Shown piece after piece: positions 9,917-20,830 of a DNA stretch of 64,000 nt. Source of the stretch: JAKZVK01 sp965237575 (GTDB lineage: Bacteria > Acidobacteriota > Terriglobia > Bryobacterales > UBA6623). The first letter of the stretch is position 1, and every line of letters begins with the position of its first letter. Below the pieces are notes generated by a model. The model was given only the letters and a program-made list of their open reading frames with translations, made no database searches and was not told the origin of the DNA. The position numbers were made by a program, and so were the translations under genes. Location of the stretch: NCBI GenBank assembly GCA_965237575.1, contig CBDEGI010000004.1, positions 2,480,001-2,544,000 of the forward strand, given 5' to 3'.

Positions 9917-9980
9917 GTGTGTTTCGCAAGTACGGTTGCGTTTCGGTCTGCCATGTAGGGGCACGGCAGGCCGTGCCCGC
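9917..9980 (+). repeat. Dispersed repeat with REP-like palindrome, copy 1
   Basis: The stretch beginning near 9917 (TGTGTTTCGCAAGTACGG, then TGCCATGTAGGGG) matches the reverse complement of 20671-20724. It runs into a palindrome GCACGGCAGGCCGTGC (9961-9976) headed by GTAG, the layout of REP sequences. It lies in the spacer between two divergent-facing gene ends. I see no gene in 9847-10064. Confidence 0.75.
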
Positions 9981-10064
9981 GACTCCATGCGTTAACCGTC
10001 CAACGGCTCACGCACATTCCATCCCGTCCGTCGCGGCTCTGATCGGGATATGGAAAACCGAAAG

Positions 10065-10679
10065 CTACTGGTTGCCGGCACGCATCAAAATCGAAACCAC
10101 TTCCTGTCCCCCGAAAGCCGTCTTCGAAACTGTAAGACCCATCAGCCGAAAGCCCTCGTCGCCGGCTTGGTTGAGCTCCTTCTCCATCGTCTTGGTTCGT
10201 TTCGTGGCCCGTAACTGGTAGGCGTAGGTCTTAGCGGGACCCCCCGTTTCGCGCTGAAGAATAACGACAACCTCTTGGCCTCCGAACGAAGTCTCGGCAA
10301 CGGATTGTCCGCGGTAGCGAAACCCCTCGGCGCCTGCCTCCCGCAGCTCCTTCTGCATGGTTGAAGTCTTGTTGGTGGCGAGCAGCCTGTATTCGTTGCG
10401 CTGGTCCGGCGAAGCGTTCGCGCGCTTGCTCATCACAACGACGACCTCTTTGCCCCCTAGAGTGGGGCCAGTCATCGTGGCGGAGAATTCGTAGCCGGCG
10501 GCGGCGGCCTCGTTCATCTCCTTCTCGATCGTCTTGGTCTTGTTCGTTGCAAGCACCTTATAGACGACGCCATCGGCCCGTTCAGCGCCGCCGGCGACGG
10601 GCGCGATCGGCTGCGCCCAAACGGCGGGGGCAAGAACTGCAAGAGACACAAGTCCAGCGGCAAAGCGGTTCAGTCTCAT
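10065..10679 (-). CDS. Secreted protein with three tandem ~55-aa repeats
   Basis: From the ATG at 10679 the product has a clean signal peptide (MRLNRFAAGLVSLAVLAPAVWAQ). Three repeats follow, each with the pattern ATNKTKTIEKEMNEAAAAGY followed by GGKEVVVVM. The second reads MQKELREAGAEGF, then FGGQEVVVIL; the third MEKELNQAGDEGF, then FGGQEVVSIL. The repeat resembles the short DUF4177-like alpha/beta unit (Leu-rich helix, Gly-Tyr/Phe, paired strands). The function is unknown. Internal triplication and export suggest a periplasmic or surface binding protein. It has its own spacer on both sides. Confidence 0.75.
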   Translation of the reverse strand: MRLNRFAAGLVSLAVLAPAVWAQPIAPVAGGAERADGVVYKVLATNKTKTIEKEMNEAAAAGYEFSATMTGPTLGGKEVVVVMSKRANASPDQRNEYRLLATNKTSTMQKELREAGAEGFRYRGQSVAETSFGGQEVVVILQRETGGPAKTYAYQLRATKRTKTMEKELNQAGDEGFRLMGLTVSKTAFGGQEVVSILMRAGNQ

Positions 10680-10934
10680 AAAAAAGCCTCGTGAGGCCAG
10701 GATTTCCATTTTGGCGTCCAGGCACGGCTAGGATACCCAATCGGGAGCTGCGCTGCAACGGTTTTCCTCTTTCCCGTCGCGTTTAACCCTCCCTTCAGGC
10801 CCGCCCCTGCAGTCGGGCACCTCCAAACGAAACCCATTCTCAAGTGTTCGGGTGGCCCCGGAGTTGAAACCCGGGTCAGCACTAGGCGCCGCGACGCTCT
10901 TGGCCGTGATCCGCACGTTACGAGTGAGTCTACA

Positions 10935-12380
10935 ATGATGGGCGTTATGCGACTTTTTGCGGGGCTGATCACGCTTTGTCTGTGCTTGCTAGGCGTTGCC
11001 GAGGCGGCGCGGGCCTTTGAGATCACCGGCGGCTTGAACGGCTATCAGGTCATTCAACGCGGGCCCGACGGAACGGGCTCGATCGTCCTGGCGGGCCGTA
11101 CCGGCAGTGACGGAAAGCTGAAGCTGCGGCTCAGCTCTGCCGGCAACCCAGTCGAGGGTTTCGCCGATCGCACGGTGGCTACGCTCTCGCCGGGCGATTG
11201 GTCGGCGCCGCTGGAGGATTTGCCCACGGGCGGACCTTATCGCGTTGAGCTGTTCCAAGAGGACTCGACCGGCAGGCAAGTCGGCCGCGAGATCTTCGAG
11301 CAAGTGATGGTCGGCGACTTGTGGGTCTTGGCCGGACAGTCGAACATGGTAGGCCGCGCCGAGCTGGCCGACGTCGAATCTCCACATCGCCAAGTGCACG
11401 TGCTGCGTCCCGATGACGCCTGGGCGAAGGCTGAAGAGCCGCTGCACGAAGGACGCGAACGTTACGGTCTGACGATCGGGGCGGGCCTCGGCCTGCCGTT
11501 CGCCAAAGAGATGGTGCGGCGCAGCGGCGTCCCCATCGGGCTGATTCCGTGTGCCAAGGGCGGCACGTCGCTGTGGCAGTGGGACCCAGCCCTCAAGACC
11601 GAAGGGCGCGACTCGCTCTACGGCAACATGCTCGCGCGCGTGGGGCTGGTGGGCGGCCGTGTGGCGGGGGTGCTGTGGTATCAGGGCGAGGCCGATGCTC
11701 GTCCCGACCGCGCGCCCGAGTACCCTGACCGGTTCGAAGCGTTTGTCGCGACTGTGCGGGCTGACTTCTCACAGCCCGAGCTGCCTTTCTACTCCGCGCA
11801 GCTTTCGCGCGTCATCAGGGCCGAAACGGAAACCCGCACCGGCCTGATGTGGAGTGCCATCCAGGAGGCCCAGCGGCAGTCGGTGAAGATACCCCACACG
11901 GGGATGGTCGCGGGCGTGGACCTTACCTTGATGGACTCGATCCATATCGACACCGAGAGCCAGAAGCGTTTGGGTGTGCGGTTTGCGAAGCGCGTTTGTC
12001 AGGATCAGTTTCCCGAAGCCGAGGGCTGCTCGTCGTTGAAGCCGGGCCCGGACTTTGCGAGTGCGGAATGGGAGGGCCTACATCGTTTGCGGGTTCGCTT
12101 TGCTGGCGTCAATGGGAACTTGCAGGCGCACGGGCGATTGCAGGGGTTCGGGATTGGCTCGGAGGACGGCAAGTTGTTACCGGTGATCTACCGGGCCTCG
12201 GTCGCGGCAGACCGGGGCAACGACGTCATTATCGAGATCAACCGCCGCCACGAGTACCCCGACAAGCTCGTGCTGTGGTACGGCCACGGCATGGACCCGC
12301 CTTCGAACGTCACAGACGCCGAAGACATGGCCGTGCCGGCCTTCGGCCCGATCCCCTTGCCGCCACGGCCCTCTGAGTAG
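10935..12380 (+). CDS. Sialate O-acetylesterase-like SGNH hydrolase, secreted
   Basis: A signal peptide ends near ARAFE. The catalytic motif VLAGQSNMVG, with the nucleophile Ser in GQSNM, lies near residue 136, followed by PCAKGGTSLWQW and LWYQGEADA, the oxyanion-hole blocks of sialate O-acetylesterases (SASA family). These enzymes remove acetyl groups from sugars; in soil bacteria many act on plant xylan or pectin rather than sialic acid. A C-terminal beta-rich part (residues 370-470) resembles the family's accessory domain. The start ATG at 10935 is followed by two more in-frame ATGs within five codons. Confidence 0.85.
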   Translation: MMGVMRLFAGLITLCLCLLGVAEAARAFEITGGLNGYQVIQRGPDGTGSIVLAGRTGSDGKLKLRLSSAGNPVEGFADRTVATLSPGDWSAPLEDLPTGGPYRVELFQEDSTGRQVGREIFEQVMVGDLWVLAGQSNMVGRAELADVESPHRQVHVLRPDDAWAKAEEPLHEGRERYGLTIGAGLGLPFAKEMVRRSGVPIGLIPCAKGGTSLWQWDPALKTEGRDSLYGNMLARVGLVGGRVAGVLWYQGEADARPDRAPEYPDRFEAFVATVRADFSQPELPFYSAQLSRVIRAETETRTGLMWSAIQEAQRQSVKIPHTGMVAGVDLTLMDSIHIDTESQKRLGVRFAKRVCQDQFPEAEGCSSLKPGPDFASAEWEGLHRLRVRFAGVNGNLQAHGRLQGFGIGSEDGKLLPVIYRASVAADRGNDVIIEINRRHEYPDKLVLWYGHGMDPPSNVTDAEDMAVPAFGPIPLPPRPSE

Positions 12381-12417
12381 CAAATCCTCGACGGGGTCGG
12401 CAGGTCCGCCATAGCCC

Positions 12418-13491
12418 TCAGCTTGTACTTTGCAGCTCGTGCATCGCCCACTCCGCATGCTCTCGCACAACGGGGTCGGGCGACTCGGCCAGCCGTTCCA
12501 GCAGCGGCAGGAAGTCGCGGTTGCCGCTGTTCCCCATCGCAACCGCGACGTTGCGAAGAAAGCCGCCATAGCGGGCGCGCTCGATGGGCGAACCGGCAAA
12601 CCGCTCGTTGAACTCCTCTTCGCTCAGCGCGGCCAGCTCGTCCAGCGGCGGCAGCCTGTTCTTCGGCTGGAACTCCTCCGCGTCGGTGACGGCGGTGCGC
12701 CCGTTCCACGGGCACACATCCTGGCAGATGTCGCAGCCGAATAGATGCGGTCCAGCGGCAGCGCGGTGCTCCTCGGGGATCGCGCCGCGTAGCTCGATCG
12801 TCCAATAAGAGATGCATTGGGTCGAGTCGAGCGCCCATTCCGGGCCATCCGGCGGTCCATCTGTCCCATCCACCGGTACGATCGCGTCTGTCGGACAGGC
12901 CTCGATGCAACGGGTGCATGTGCCGCAGCGAAACGGCGCCGGCTCGCCTTGCTTGAGTTCCAGCGACGTGAGAATCTCGCCCAGGAAGAACCACGACCCG
13001 AGCTGCTGGTTGATCAAGCAGGTGTTCTTGCCGATCCAGCCCAGGCCGGCGTGGTGGGCGTAGGCGCGCTCGAGCAGCGGCGAGGTATCGACGCACAGCT
13101 TGTAGTCGAACGCCCCGGCCCGTTCGGTCAGCAGCTCGACCAACCGCCGTAGCTTGTCTTTGACCACCCTGTGGTAGTCCTCGCCCCAGGCGTAGCGCGA
13201 AACCCAGCCGCGGTTGGCGAACTCGGCTTCAAAATCCACCTCGGTGGTCAGTGGCTCGGGCGTGTGGTAGATCAACCCCAGGCAAATCAGTGACTTAGCA
13301 CTGGGCAAGAGCGTGCGCGGGTCGACCCGCATCTCGCCACGGCGGCCCTTGAGGTACTCCATCGTGCCCGCATAGCCCAAATCGAGCCACTTGGGATAGA
13401 ACAGCGACTCAACGGTCGGCTCGACCGAGGCTACCCCGGCCAGATCGAAACCAGCCTGCTCGGCCAGGGCCTTGATGTCCTCGGACGTCAC
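12418..13491 (-). CDS. queG: Epoxyqueuosine reductase
   Basis: The protein matches QueG throughout. It has an N-terminal DUF1730-type block, RYAWGEDYHRVVKDKL, the signature CVDTSPLLERAYAHHAGLGW, and two 4Fe-4S clusters (CGTCTRCIEACP and CDICQDVCPWN). A short HEAT-like helical C-terminus follows. It reduces epoxyqueuosine to queuosine in tRNA using a cobalamin cofactor. At 357 residues it is of normal length and cytoplasmic. It converges with the esterase gene upstream and stands alone, as queG often does. Confidence 0.97.
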   Translation of the reverse strand: MTSEDIKALAEQAGFDLAGVASVEPTVESLFYPKWLDLGYAGTMEYLKGRRGEMRVDPRTLLPSAKSLICLGLIYHTPEPLTTEVDFEAEFANRGWVSRYAWGEDYHRVVKDKLRRLVELLTERAGAFDYKLCVDTSPLLERAYAHHAGLGWIGKNTCLINQQLGSWFFLGEILTSLELKQGEPAPFRCGTCTRCIEACPTDAIVPVDGTDGPPDGPEWALDSTQCISYWTIELRGAIPEEHRAAAGPHLFGCDICQDVCPWNGRTAVTDAEEFQPKNRLPPLDELAALSEEEFNERFAGSPIERARYGGFLRNVAVAMGNSGNRDFLPLLERLAESPDPVVREHAEWAMHELQSTS

Positions 13492-13947
13492 GTGACTTGT
13501 TGATAGTAAGGTATCTACGACCGTATGCGCTCAGACAGCGATCGGCAACGGCCGTCGCTGGCTTCCGCCCGCAGCTCGGCCCCCAGCCCGGCCAGCAACC
13601 GGAACCGCCAAACGGCCCACTCCAAGCTCCGATCTGCCTCCAAAATCTCTCGGCAGTTGCACCCTCAACCTTTTTGTTAACAATCACTTACGTTCTGACT
13701 CCCCGAGATGACGCGATACGGTTCGATGCCCTGCGTTTCCGTTCGATTACGCGAATCGCCGTACAGGCCCCGAATCCGACCATTCAATGGTTTCTACTAG
13801 TACTTTGACAGGCAAGTGCCCTACCCTGAGCGCAAGGAAAGGTGTATTGCTGCGCCCTACCCTGCGGTCGCTCTGAAGACCGGCGAATACAAGCCGACAC
13901 GAAAGCACGCGGCGCGGCTCTAGATCGATCGGAGGCAATAAGACCCC
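13492..13947. other. 456-bp intergenic region, no gene seen
   Basis: This spacer separates the divergent queG and radical SAM genes and should hold both promoters. I see no coding frame with a family match and no clear hairpin terminator. The last bases contain CGGAGG about twelve bases before the ATG at 13948, a good ribosome-binding site for the radical SAM gene. Confidence 0.5.
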
Positions 13948-16104
<2,157 letters not shown>

Positions 16105-16140
16105 CGGTACCGACCACCGTTAGTGTCGCCTGAATCGTCA

Positions 16141-16162
16141 GGCCCGCCCGTAAGGGCGGGCC
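16141..16162 (+). terminator. Perfect hairpin after the radical SAM gene
   Basis: A nine-base stem GGCCCGCCC / GGGCGGGCC encloses the loop GTAA. It lies 36 bases after the stop codon at 16104. There is no T-run, so it could be a weak or factor-assisted terminator or an mRNA-stabilising hairpin. Confidence 0.5.
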
Positions 16163-16260
16163 TAGCCCGCGAATTTACCTCCAAGGCTTCGTTGTGTGTT
16201 GGGTGGCACGGTTGCGTCGAACTAGGGCCGCACGGCAGCGGCACCGAAATAGCGGGGCGC

Positions 16261-16269
16261 TGATATAAT
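16261..16269 (+). promoter_or_regulatory. Extended -10 promoter close to the ferredoxin start
   Basis: The sequence TGATATAAT is a consensus extended -10 box (TGnTATAAT). It ends only eight bases before the ATG at 16278, so transcription would begin at or beside the start codon and the mRNA would have little or no leader. No good -35 box is visible at the usual spacing, as expected for extended -10 promoters. Confidence 0.5.
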
Positions 16270-16277
16270 CGAACTCT

Positions 16278-16844
16278 ATGTCCGACCAGACTCCCGCCAC
16301 GCCGAACGCCGCACCAAACGGGGCCGAAGCTCTCCAGACACCCGCAACGGAAAGCGCGACGCCGGCGGTGCCACCGCAAGCCCCTGCCCCGGCGGCGACG
16401 AAGCCCGACGGTGACGGCCAGGCGGCCGGTGGCGGAGCGGAAGTCGCGGCCAAGCCGAAACCGAAGCCCAAGCCGCCCGCTGAGCCGAAGATCCCGGTGG
16501 ACCTGGGACTCACCAAGTCGTGGCCTTGGTCGGAGGGCCTCACAAACCAACGCAAGAAGAAACCGCCGTTGCTGGCCGTGATCAACGACAACTGCACCGG
16601 CTGCGCCGGCTCGCCGGTCTGTATCACCTACTGCCCGGTCGAGGAGTGCATGTTCTGGGTGGACGACGAAGAGAACCCGCCCTTCGGCCGCATCGAGGTC
16701 GACTACCAGCTTTGCATCGGCTGCAAGAAGTGCATCGCCAAGGGTCCCGACGACACCTTCCTCGACGGCTGCCCCTGGGATGCGATTGACATGCTCCCAA
16801 CCGCCGATGTTGAGCAGAAGCTCGACGTCAAGTTCAACTACTAG
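16278..16844 (+). CDS. Ferredoxin with two 4Fe-4S sites and Pro/Ala-rich N-terminus
   Basis: The first 85 residues are a low-complexity Pro/Ala/Lys-rich segment (for example KPKPKPKPPAEPK). The C-terminal half holds CTGCAGSPVCITYCP and CIGCKKC with a later DGCPW, which supply eight Cys for two 4Fe-4S clusters, one with an enlarged CxxCxxxxxC spacing. It is cytoplasmic, with no signal peptide. It follows the Tes-like gene by 173 bases on the same strand, so it may donate electrons to that radical SAM enzyme. The Pro-rich arm may act as a tether. Confidence 0.85.
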   Translation: MSDQTPATPNAAPNGAEALQTPATESATPAVPPQAPAPAATKPDGDGQAAGGGAEVAAKPKPKPKPPAEPKIPVDLGLTKSWPWSEGLTNQRKKKPPLLAVINDNCTGCAGSPVCITYCPVEECMFWVDDEENPPFGRIEVDYQLCIGCKKCIAKGPDDTFLDGCPWDAIDMLPTADVEQKLDVKFNY

Positions 16845-16949
16845 CAGTGGGGTAGGCCGCCCGGCCCGCCTGTCACGTCCGCGAACAGCCGGGTCAACCC
16901 GGTAATCGGTTGTTGCATAAGTGCGTGCGGTTGAGGTTTGATGTAGAGC

Positions 16950-18128
16950 ATGTCAAACCGTTGCCGTATCTCGATCTCGATCGTTTCCGCGCTGGTTGTG
17001 TTGCTCGTGGCTGCCTGTGGTCCGGGTGGCGAGGAGCCGGCCGCTGAAGAGGAGTCCGCGGCCAAGCAGTACCTGGCTTACTTCGGCACCTACACACAAG
17101 GAGATAGCGAGGGCATCTACGCCTATCGCTTTGACTCCGGCAGCGGCGAGATGACCTCTCTCGGCCTCGCGGCGGAAGTGGCGAACCCGTCGTTTCTCGC
17201 CATCCACCCCAACCGGCGCTTCCTCTATGCCGTCACAGAAGACTTTGAGGGCGGGGGCGCCGTCAGTGCCTATACGATCAACCACGAGACCGGCAAGCTG
17301 ACGCTGCTCAATCAGGTATCGTCGAGCGGCAACGGACCGTGCCACGTCAACGTTGACGCCACAGGCAAGATGATCGCCGTCGCCAACTACGGTGCCGGCA
17401 GCACGGCGTCGTTCCCGATCAAGGAAGACGGCAGCCTCGGCGAAGCCGCGTCGGTCATGCAACACGAGGGGTCGAGTGTCAACGAGGCACGGCAGAAGGG
17501 GCCGCACGCTCACTCGGTCAACTTCGCGCCCGACAACCGCTTCGTCGTGACCGCGGACCTGGGGACAGACGAAATCTACATCTTTCGGACCAATCCGGAG
17601 ACGGGGAAGATCGAGCCGAACGATCCGCCGGTCGCCAAGGTGCATCCGGGCGGCGGCCCACGGCACTTCACCTTCCACCCGTCGGGGAAGTACAGCTACG
17701 CGATCAATGAGTTGGACTCGACCGTGACGGCGTTCTTGTATGACACCACGGGGGGCTCCATGGAAGCGATCCAGACGATCAGCACGTTGCCGGAAGGGTA
17801 CGAAGAAACGACCCACACCGCCGAGGTCGTCGCGCACCCCTCAGGCAAGTTCCTCTACGGGTCAAACCGTGGGCATGACAGCATCGCCGTCTTCTCGATC
17901 GATCAGGCAACGGGGAAACTTACATCGGTCGAGCAGGTCTCGACACAAGGCAAGACGCCGCGGAACTTCAACCTCGATCCGACAGGCCGGTACCTGTTCG
18001 CCGAGAACCAGGCGACAGACGACGTGTTCCAGTTCAGCGTTGACCAGGAGACCGGCCGGCTCACGCCCACCGGGCAGAAGCTGAGTGTCGCCGCGCCGGT
18101 GTGTTTGCGGTTTGTCGAGTTGGATTAG
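16950..18128 (+). CDS. Lactonase family (6-phosphogluconolactonase-type) beta-propeller lipoprotein
   Basis: The N-terminus has a lipobox (LLVAAC near residue 23), so this is a lipoprotein. The rest reads as a seven-bladed propeller with repeated motifs (FGTYTQGDSEGIYAYRFD, HVNVDATGKMIAVANYGAGS, GGGPRHFTFHPSGKYSYAINE, TPRNFNLDPTGRYLFAENQ), characteristic of the YbhE/3-carboxymuconate cyclase-like lactonase family. Family members open sugar lactones in the cytoplasm; export of this one suggests another substrate. It lies 35 bases before the SDR gene and may be co-transcribed with it. Confidence 0.9.
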   Translation: MSNRCRISISIVSALVVLLVAACGPGGEEPAAEEESAAKQYLAYFGTYTQGDSEGIYAYRFDSGSGEMTSLGLAAEVANPSFLAIHPNRRFLYAVTEDFEGGGAVSAYTINHETGKLTLLNQVSSSGNGPCHVNVDATGKMIAVANYGAGSTASFPIKEDGSLGEAASVMQHEGSSVNEARQKGPHAHSVNFAPDNRFVVTADLGTDEIYIFRTNPETGKIEPNDPPVAKVHPGGGPRHFTFHPSGKYSYAINELDSTVTAFLYDTTGGSMEAIQTISTLPEGYEETTHTAEVVAHPSGKFLYGSNRGHDSIAVFSIDQATGKLTSVEQVSTQGKTPRNFNLDPTGRYLFAENQATDDVFQFSVDQETGRLTPTGQKLSVAAPVCLRFVELD

Positions 18129-18163
18129 GTGCGGGTCGTCAGCTTGGTCGTGAGATCCGCTGA

Positions 18164-18961
18164 ATGCAAGTCGACTTGAATGACAAAGTAGCTGTCGTGA
18201 CCGGCGGCGCTCACGGGATCGGCCGTGCGATCGTGCAGGACTTCGCTGCCAATGGGGCGCGGGTGGCGATCGTCGATATTGACATCGAAGGCGCTGAGAA
18301 AACCGTCAGCGAGCTTACGCAAAGCGGTGCATCCTGCCGGGCGTTCGAGGGCGATGTGTCCGACCGAGACCGGATGCGGGCCGTCGCGCAAGAAGTCGCC
18401 GATCAAATGTCAACGGTCGACATCCTCGTCAACAACGCCGGGGTCAATACTCACAGTGGACGGCTGCCGATCCACGAGTACTCGTTCGAGGACTGGGACC
18501 GCATCACCCGAATCGACCTCGACGGGGTATTCATCACCAGCCGGTCGTTCATCCCTTTCATGCTTCAGAATTCCGACGGTGGCCGGATCGTCAACATCAG
18601 CTCCGTCGCCGGCTTGGTCCCTCTGCGGCTGCAAAGCGCGTTCGTCGCGGCGAAGGCGGGTGTCGCGAACTTGAGCCGGTCGATGGCGTTGGAGCTTGGG
18701 CCGAAGGGGATTCTTGTCAACGCCGTTCTGCCCGGCTCCACACTGACACGCGGGACAGAGAAACTGTTCTACGGCGAAGACGGCGCGTACACCGAGAATG
18801 CCGCGAACTTGCTTTCACACATCCCGTTGGGACGCCCTGCGCGGGTCGAGGAGATCGCCCATGCGGTGCTCTTCCTGGTGTCGCCCGAGGCCAGCTACGT
18901 GAACGGATCGATCTTCGTGGTGGACGGCGGCTGGACCGCCGGTTACACCCGAGACTTCTAG
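18164..18961 (+). CDS. Short-chain dehydrogenase with Phe in place of the catalytic Tyr
   Basis: The Rossmann motif TGGAHGIG (residues 12-19), VDID at the second strand, NNAG and the NISS serine are all present. The usual YxxxK active site reads FVAAK, so the catalytic Tyr is Phe. The C-terminal GSIFVVDGGWTAGY ending is typical of 250-265-residue classical SDRs. Without Tyr the normal proton transfer should fail, so this may be a binding protein or use another acid. It precedes the cupin gene by 22 bases and probably forms an operon with it. Confidence 0.93.
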   Translation: MQVDLNDKVAVVTGGAHGIGRAIVQDFAANGARVAIVDIDIEGAEKTVSELTQSGASCRAFEGDVSDRDRMRAVAQEVADQMSTVDILVNNAGVNTHSGRLPIHEYSFEDWDRITRIDLDGVFITSRSFIPFMLQNSDGGRIVNISSVAGLVPLRLQSAFVAAKAGVANLSRSMALELGPKGILVNAVLPGSTLTRGTEKLFYGEDGAYTENAANLLSHIPLGRPARVEEIAHAVLFLVSPEASYVNGSIFVVDGGWTAGYTRDF

Positions 18962-18983
18962 AAAAATCTGCGAGGAGAGAATT

Positions 18984-19400
18984 GTGGCGAAAATCAGGGA
19001 GTTCAAGGGCTACCAGGGAGAGCCGCCCATCAAGAAGCCGAAAAAGAAAGTGCAACCAAACGTCGTCTCGGTGAAGGACGGCGTCCCGGTGAAATACCGC
19101 GGCTGTGACGGGGTGGGGGTGCGCGTCGTCCACCCGGCCAACCCCAAGGCCCCGGCGAAGAACCTGGGGCTGGTGATGTTTTACGTACCACCTCACGCGG
19201 TTCTCGAGCCGGGAAGTCACTGGACCGAGGAGTGCTACGTCATTGTGCGAGGACGTGGCACGATGACTCTCGCCGGCAAGAAAGTCGAAGTCCAGGCCGG
19301 AACCTTCATTCACCTGCCCTCGTGGTGCGAGCACGGAGTGGAGAACACGGGCGATGAGACGCTGGAGATTCTGATCTGTACGTCTCCTCCGAATCCGTGA
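18984..19400 (+). CDS. Cupin domain protein
   Basis: The protein is a single small beta-barrel cupin: HAVLEPGSHWTEECYVIVRG with His and Glu metal ligands, then GTFIHLPSWCEHGVENTGDE with the second His. The N-terminal 40 residues are Lys-rich. The GTG start is supported by GAGGAG nine bases upstream. It follows the SDR gene closely, so it probably acts in the same pathway, perhaps as an isomerase or metal-dependent lyase. The substrate is unknown. Confidence 0.88.
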   Translation: MAKIREFKGYQGEPPIKKPKKKVQPNVVSVKDGVPVKYRGCDGVGVRVVHPANPKAPAKNLGLVMFYVPPHAVLEPGSHWTEECYVIVRGRGTMTLAGKKVEVQAGTFIHLPSWCEHGVENTGDETLEILICTSPPNP

Positions 19401-19672
19401 GTGATCGTTCGATCATCTGGCCGGACTCCCAGTTCTTTTCAGTAGCTTCCAGGTTTGCTGACCTCCGGGCCTTATCCAGCAACCCCCGGTGCTGACCCCA
19501 TGCACGGACGGTCGGTTTGCTGGAAACGCTACGGCGAGGACAAGAGCATTGAGCGGCGGGACACGCAAAACGCCGCACGGAACACGGGAGGATGGACACA
19601 GCCGTTGGCGCCCAAGGGTTCGCCAATCGGCAGTACGACGTTCTTCGGGAGGCGCAAAGCACGGCAGGGGCG

Positions 19673-20515
19673 TCAGGCCAGGCGTAAGACGATGGCGCCC
19701 GCGGCAACGAGGCAGGCGGCCGCGATGCGGCGCCCGCCGAAGCGCTCTTTCAATACCAGAGACGAGAGGGCGGCGGCGAAGATCACTCCGGTTTCCCGCA
19801 GTGCGGCCACCGGCGCCAGCGCCGCGAGGGTCAGCGCCCAGATGACCATCCCGTAGGCGGTGAGCGACATCGCACCGCCGGCCAGGGTGGATCGCCAGTT
19901 CGCGCGCACCCAGTTGACGGCGACGGGTCCGCGCCGCCACCAGGCGATGGCGGGAATCGGGATGCCGTCGAGAACGAACAGCCATGCGATGTAGACGTGC
20001 GGCGTCCCTGCGACGCGGGCGCCCAGGCCGTCGATGGCGGTGTAGACGGCGATGAAGAGCGCCGCGACAAGCGAGTAGACGACCGGCCGGGGGTTCCGCG
20101 CGACGGGCGATCCGCCACGAAACGCCAGGCTGGCGACGCCGAGGGTGATCAGAAGGATACCGGCCAAGGCCTGAGACGTCAGCGTTTCGTCGGCCAGCGA
20201 AGGCGATAGGGCCGCGACGATCAGCGGCGCCGTGCCGCGCGCGATGGGATAGACCTGACCCAGATCGCCGTGGCGGTACGCGTTGGAGAGGAACACGTAG
20301 TAGGTGGTATGAAGAGCAACCGAGAGGAGAAGGTAGGGCCACGTGGAGGACGAGGGGAACGGCAGGAAGGGCAGCGCGGGCAGCACCAGCACCGCAGCCC
20401 ACGAGGCGATGGACGCGAGAACGATCAGCGGGTCCCCTTGCCGCTTCACGAGGGTGTTCCAGCCAGCATGCAGCAGGGCGGAGAGCAGAATCAGAGCGAT
20501 GACGTAGGTGTCCAC
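19673..20515 (-). CDS. EamA/DMT-family transporter
   Basis: The 280-residue protein has about ten hydrophobic segments and the two-fold EamA arrangement: LLSALLHAGWNTLVKRQGDP at the start, then ALSPSLADETLTSQALAGILLI before the first repeat end, and later GVIFAAALSSLVLKERFGGRRIAAACLVAAGAIVL, which is the common C-terminal repeat signature. Members export amino acids, metabolites or drugs. The substrate cannot be told. It stands alone; 19401-19672 and 20516-20650 hold no gene that I can support. Confidence 0.9.
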   Translation of the reverse strand: MDTYVIALILLSALLHAGWNTLVKRQGDPLIVLASIASWAAVLVLPALPFLPFPSSSTWPYLLLSVALHTTYYVFLSNAYRHGDLGQVYPIARGTAPLIVAALSPSLADETLTSQALAGILLITLGVASLAFRGGSPVARNPRPVVYSLVAALFIAVYTAIDGLGARVAGTPHVYIAWLFVLDGIPIPAIAWWRRGPVAVNWVRANWRSTLAGGAMSLTAYGMVIWALTLAALAPVAALRETGVIFAAALSSLVLKERFGGRRIAAACLVAAGAIVLRLA

Positions 20516-20651
20516 CGGAGGGGATCAAGCGTAGCAGGATCGCGGAGGCCGGAGGCCGCATGCCTCAGGCTCAGAATGGGGGGCGAAGGTTAGGGCAAGG
20601 TTGGGGCATCGACATATGCGGTCGTCTGAGCGGGGCATCCGCTGCCACCCT

Positions 20652-20724
20652 GGGCGGGCACCGGGACCCGCCCCTACATGACAAACCCGAAACGTAACCG
20701 TGTTTGCGAAACACACTACTACGT
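20652..20724 (-). repeat. Dispersed repeat with REP-like palindrome, copy 2
   Basis: A stem GGGCGGG / CCCGCCC with the tail CCCCTAC (20652-20676) is followed by the reverse complement of the sequence at 9917-9960. Read on the minus strand the GTAG head precedes the palindrome as in REP elements. The second part differs from copy 1 at a few positions only. Confidence 0.72.
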
Positions 20725-20830
20725 CGACGTTCATTCGATCCCGCTAGCCGCCGCAGCGGGGTCTTCGCGTTGCCAACCCAGCCAATCCGCCGGGTGACTC
20801 CTTACTTGCTCCTCGAGGCGTCTGCAAAAC

